Shown here piece by piece: positions 63,740-64,000 of a DNA stretch of 64,000 nucleotides. Source of the DNA: Dolomedes plantarius (Eukaryota; Arthropoda; Arachnida; Araneae; Dolomedidae); contig OU015495.1 in the NCBI GenBank assembly GCA_907164885.2, forward strand, positions 96,829,332 through 96,893,331, read 5' to 3'. The notes under the pieces are model-generated. The model saw nothing but the letters and a program-made list of their open reading frames with translations, was not told where the DNA came from and made no database searches. Positions within the stretch are counted from its first letter, which is position 1; each line of letters starts with the position of its first letter. The translations under genes were made by a program, and so were the position numbers.

Positions 63740-63741
<2 letters not shown>
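63178..63741 (+). mobile_element. Mariner-like element, deleted
   Basis: The left end TGACAATTATTGAGCTA and the right end TAGCTCAATAATTGTCA are inverted repeats. The right end also contains a second, internal copy of ATAGCTCAATAATTGTAA (63700-63717), i.e. the terminal motif is duplicated. (TA)n arrays lie on both sides. Length about 565 bp, with an internally deleted transposase. Confidence 0.75.
63327..63515 (+). pseudogene. Mariner-like transposase, N- and C-terminal ends joined
   Basis: The frame opens at an ATG with the start of a transposase (MSKYSVSQRMAI) and passes directly into the third catalytic region, WSPYSPDLNPCDSFLWG, then KDKVHGNNPETIAELKTAI. A frameshift or stop follows STLQ, although the expected tail (VLQNFALRLRHII, HIEY) is still readable in another frame to about 63592. 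About 200 central residues, including most of the DNA-binding domain and two catalytic Asp, are deleted. Confidence 0.75.

Positions 63742-63743
<2 letters not shown>

Positions 63744-63780
<37 letters not shown>
63744..63780. repeat. (TA)n microsatellite
   Basis: About 18 TA units right of the mariner-like element. The remaining 220 bp of the window hold nothing I recognise. Confidence 0.95.
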
Positions 63781-63783
<3 letters not shown>

Positions 63784-64000
63784 TTCTGATTCATACAAAA
63801 AAGTTCAATGCATGATCATGTTTATGTTTATATGGCAAACATACTATATTAAAACAAGAAGGTTTTTAAATGATATGGAATGAGCAAGGGGCGTTTTGAC
63901 AAATGATAGAATAAAAAAAAAATTTGCAAATTTGGCCTTCATGGCACAAAATACTTATTTGTGAATTCTAAGTGTCTTCAATGCAGTAAAAATATATAAA

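Overview
This window reads as intergenic or intronic DNA from a large, AT-rich, repeat-dense animal genome. An arthropod, most likely a spider or another chelicerate, is my best inference. It rests on three things: many eroded cut-and-paste transposons (Tc1/mariner, piggyBac, hAT, Tigger), tRNA-derived SINEs with (AAC)n tails, and a BEL/Pao retroelement next to very long (TA)n arrays. I found no intact protein-coding host gene. The only candidate host exon is a short minus-strand reading frame at 22.1-22.4 kb with a type II membrane-anchor look. There are no operons, rRNAs, CRISPR arrays or bacterial features, and every tRNA-like sequence I see belongs to a SINE.

Layout. 0.2-6 kb: a TTAA-flanked inverted-repeat element containing or abutting a piggyBac remnant, then a nearly complete Tc1-type transposon whose third catalytic residue has DD36E spacing, an internally deleted mariner-like element, a decayed Tc1 fragment, a possible LTR and a 0.37-kb repeat present twice. 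6-13.4 kb: SINEs, an inverted pair of TCTATATATATAAAAC elements, a Helitron remnant, a small hAT derivative, a possible LTR and a second TTAA element. 17.3-19.5 kb: two SINEs of a second family and a fold-back element with about 155-bp arms. 20.4-27.1 kb: a mariner-like remnant, the candidate exon, another SINE, tandem repeats and a 2.5-kb hAT element with a perfect 8-bp target duplication. 30-31.2 kb: a gag-like ORF1 of a non-LTR element. 34.4-35.2 kb: two minisatellites. 38.2-39.0 kb: a second piggyBac remnant. 41.7-43.6 kb: a Tigger/pogo element. 45.2-52.3 kb: a possible LTR, a Tc1 fossil, a mariner inserted inside a (TA)n array, and a LINE ORF2 fossil interrupted by an LTR-like insertion. 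53.3-54.1 kb: a non-autonomous Helitron inside a (TA)n array. 57.5-63 kb: a BEL/Pao retrotransposon with several stop codons and frameshifts. 63.2-63.7 kb: a deleted mariner between two (TA)n arrays.

The elements do not cooperate. They are independent insertions at different stages of decay. The recurrent themes are (a) insertion into or beside (TA)n arrays by elements with A/T-rich target preferences, (b) non-autonomous derivatives that keep the 3' end of the transposase gene plus both termini, and (c) nesting. I saw no convincing undescribed gene system. The most unusual items are the fold-back element, the TTAA inverted-repeat family, the DD36E transposon and the repeated association of transposons with TA arrays.
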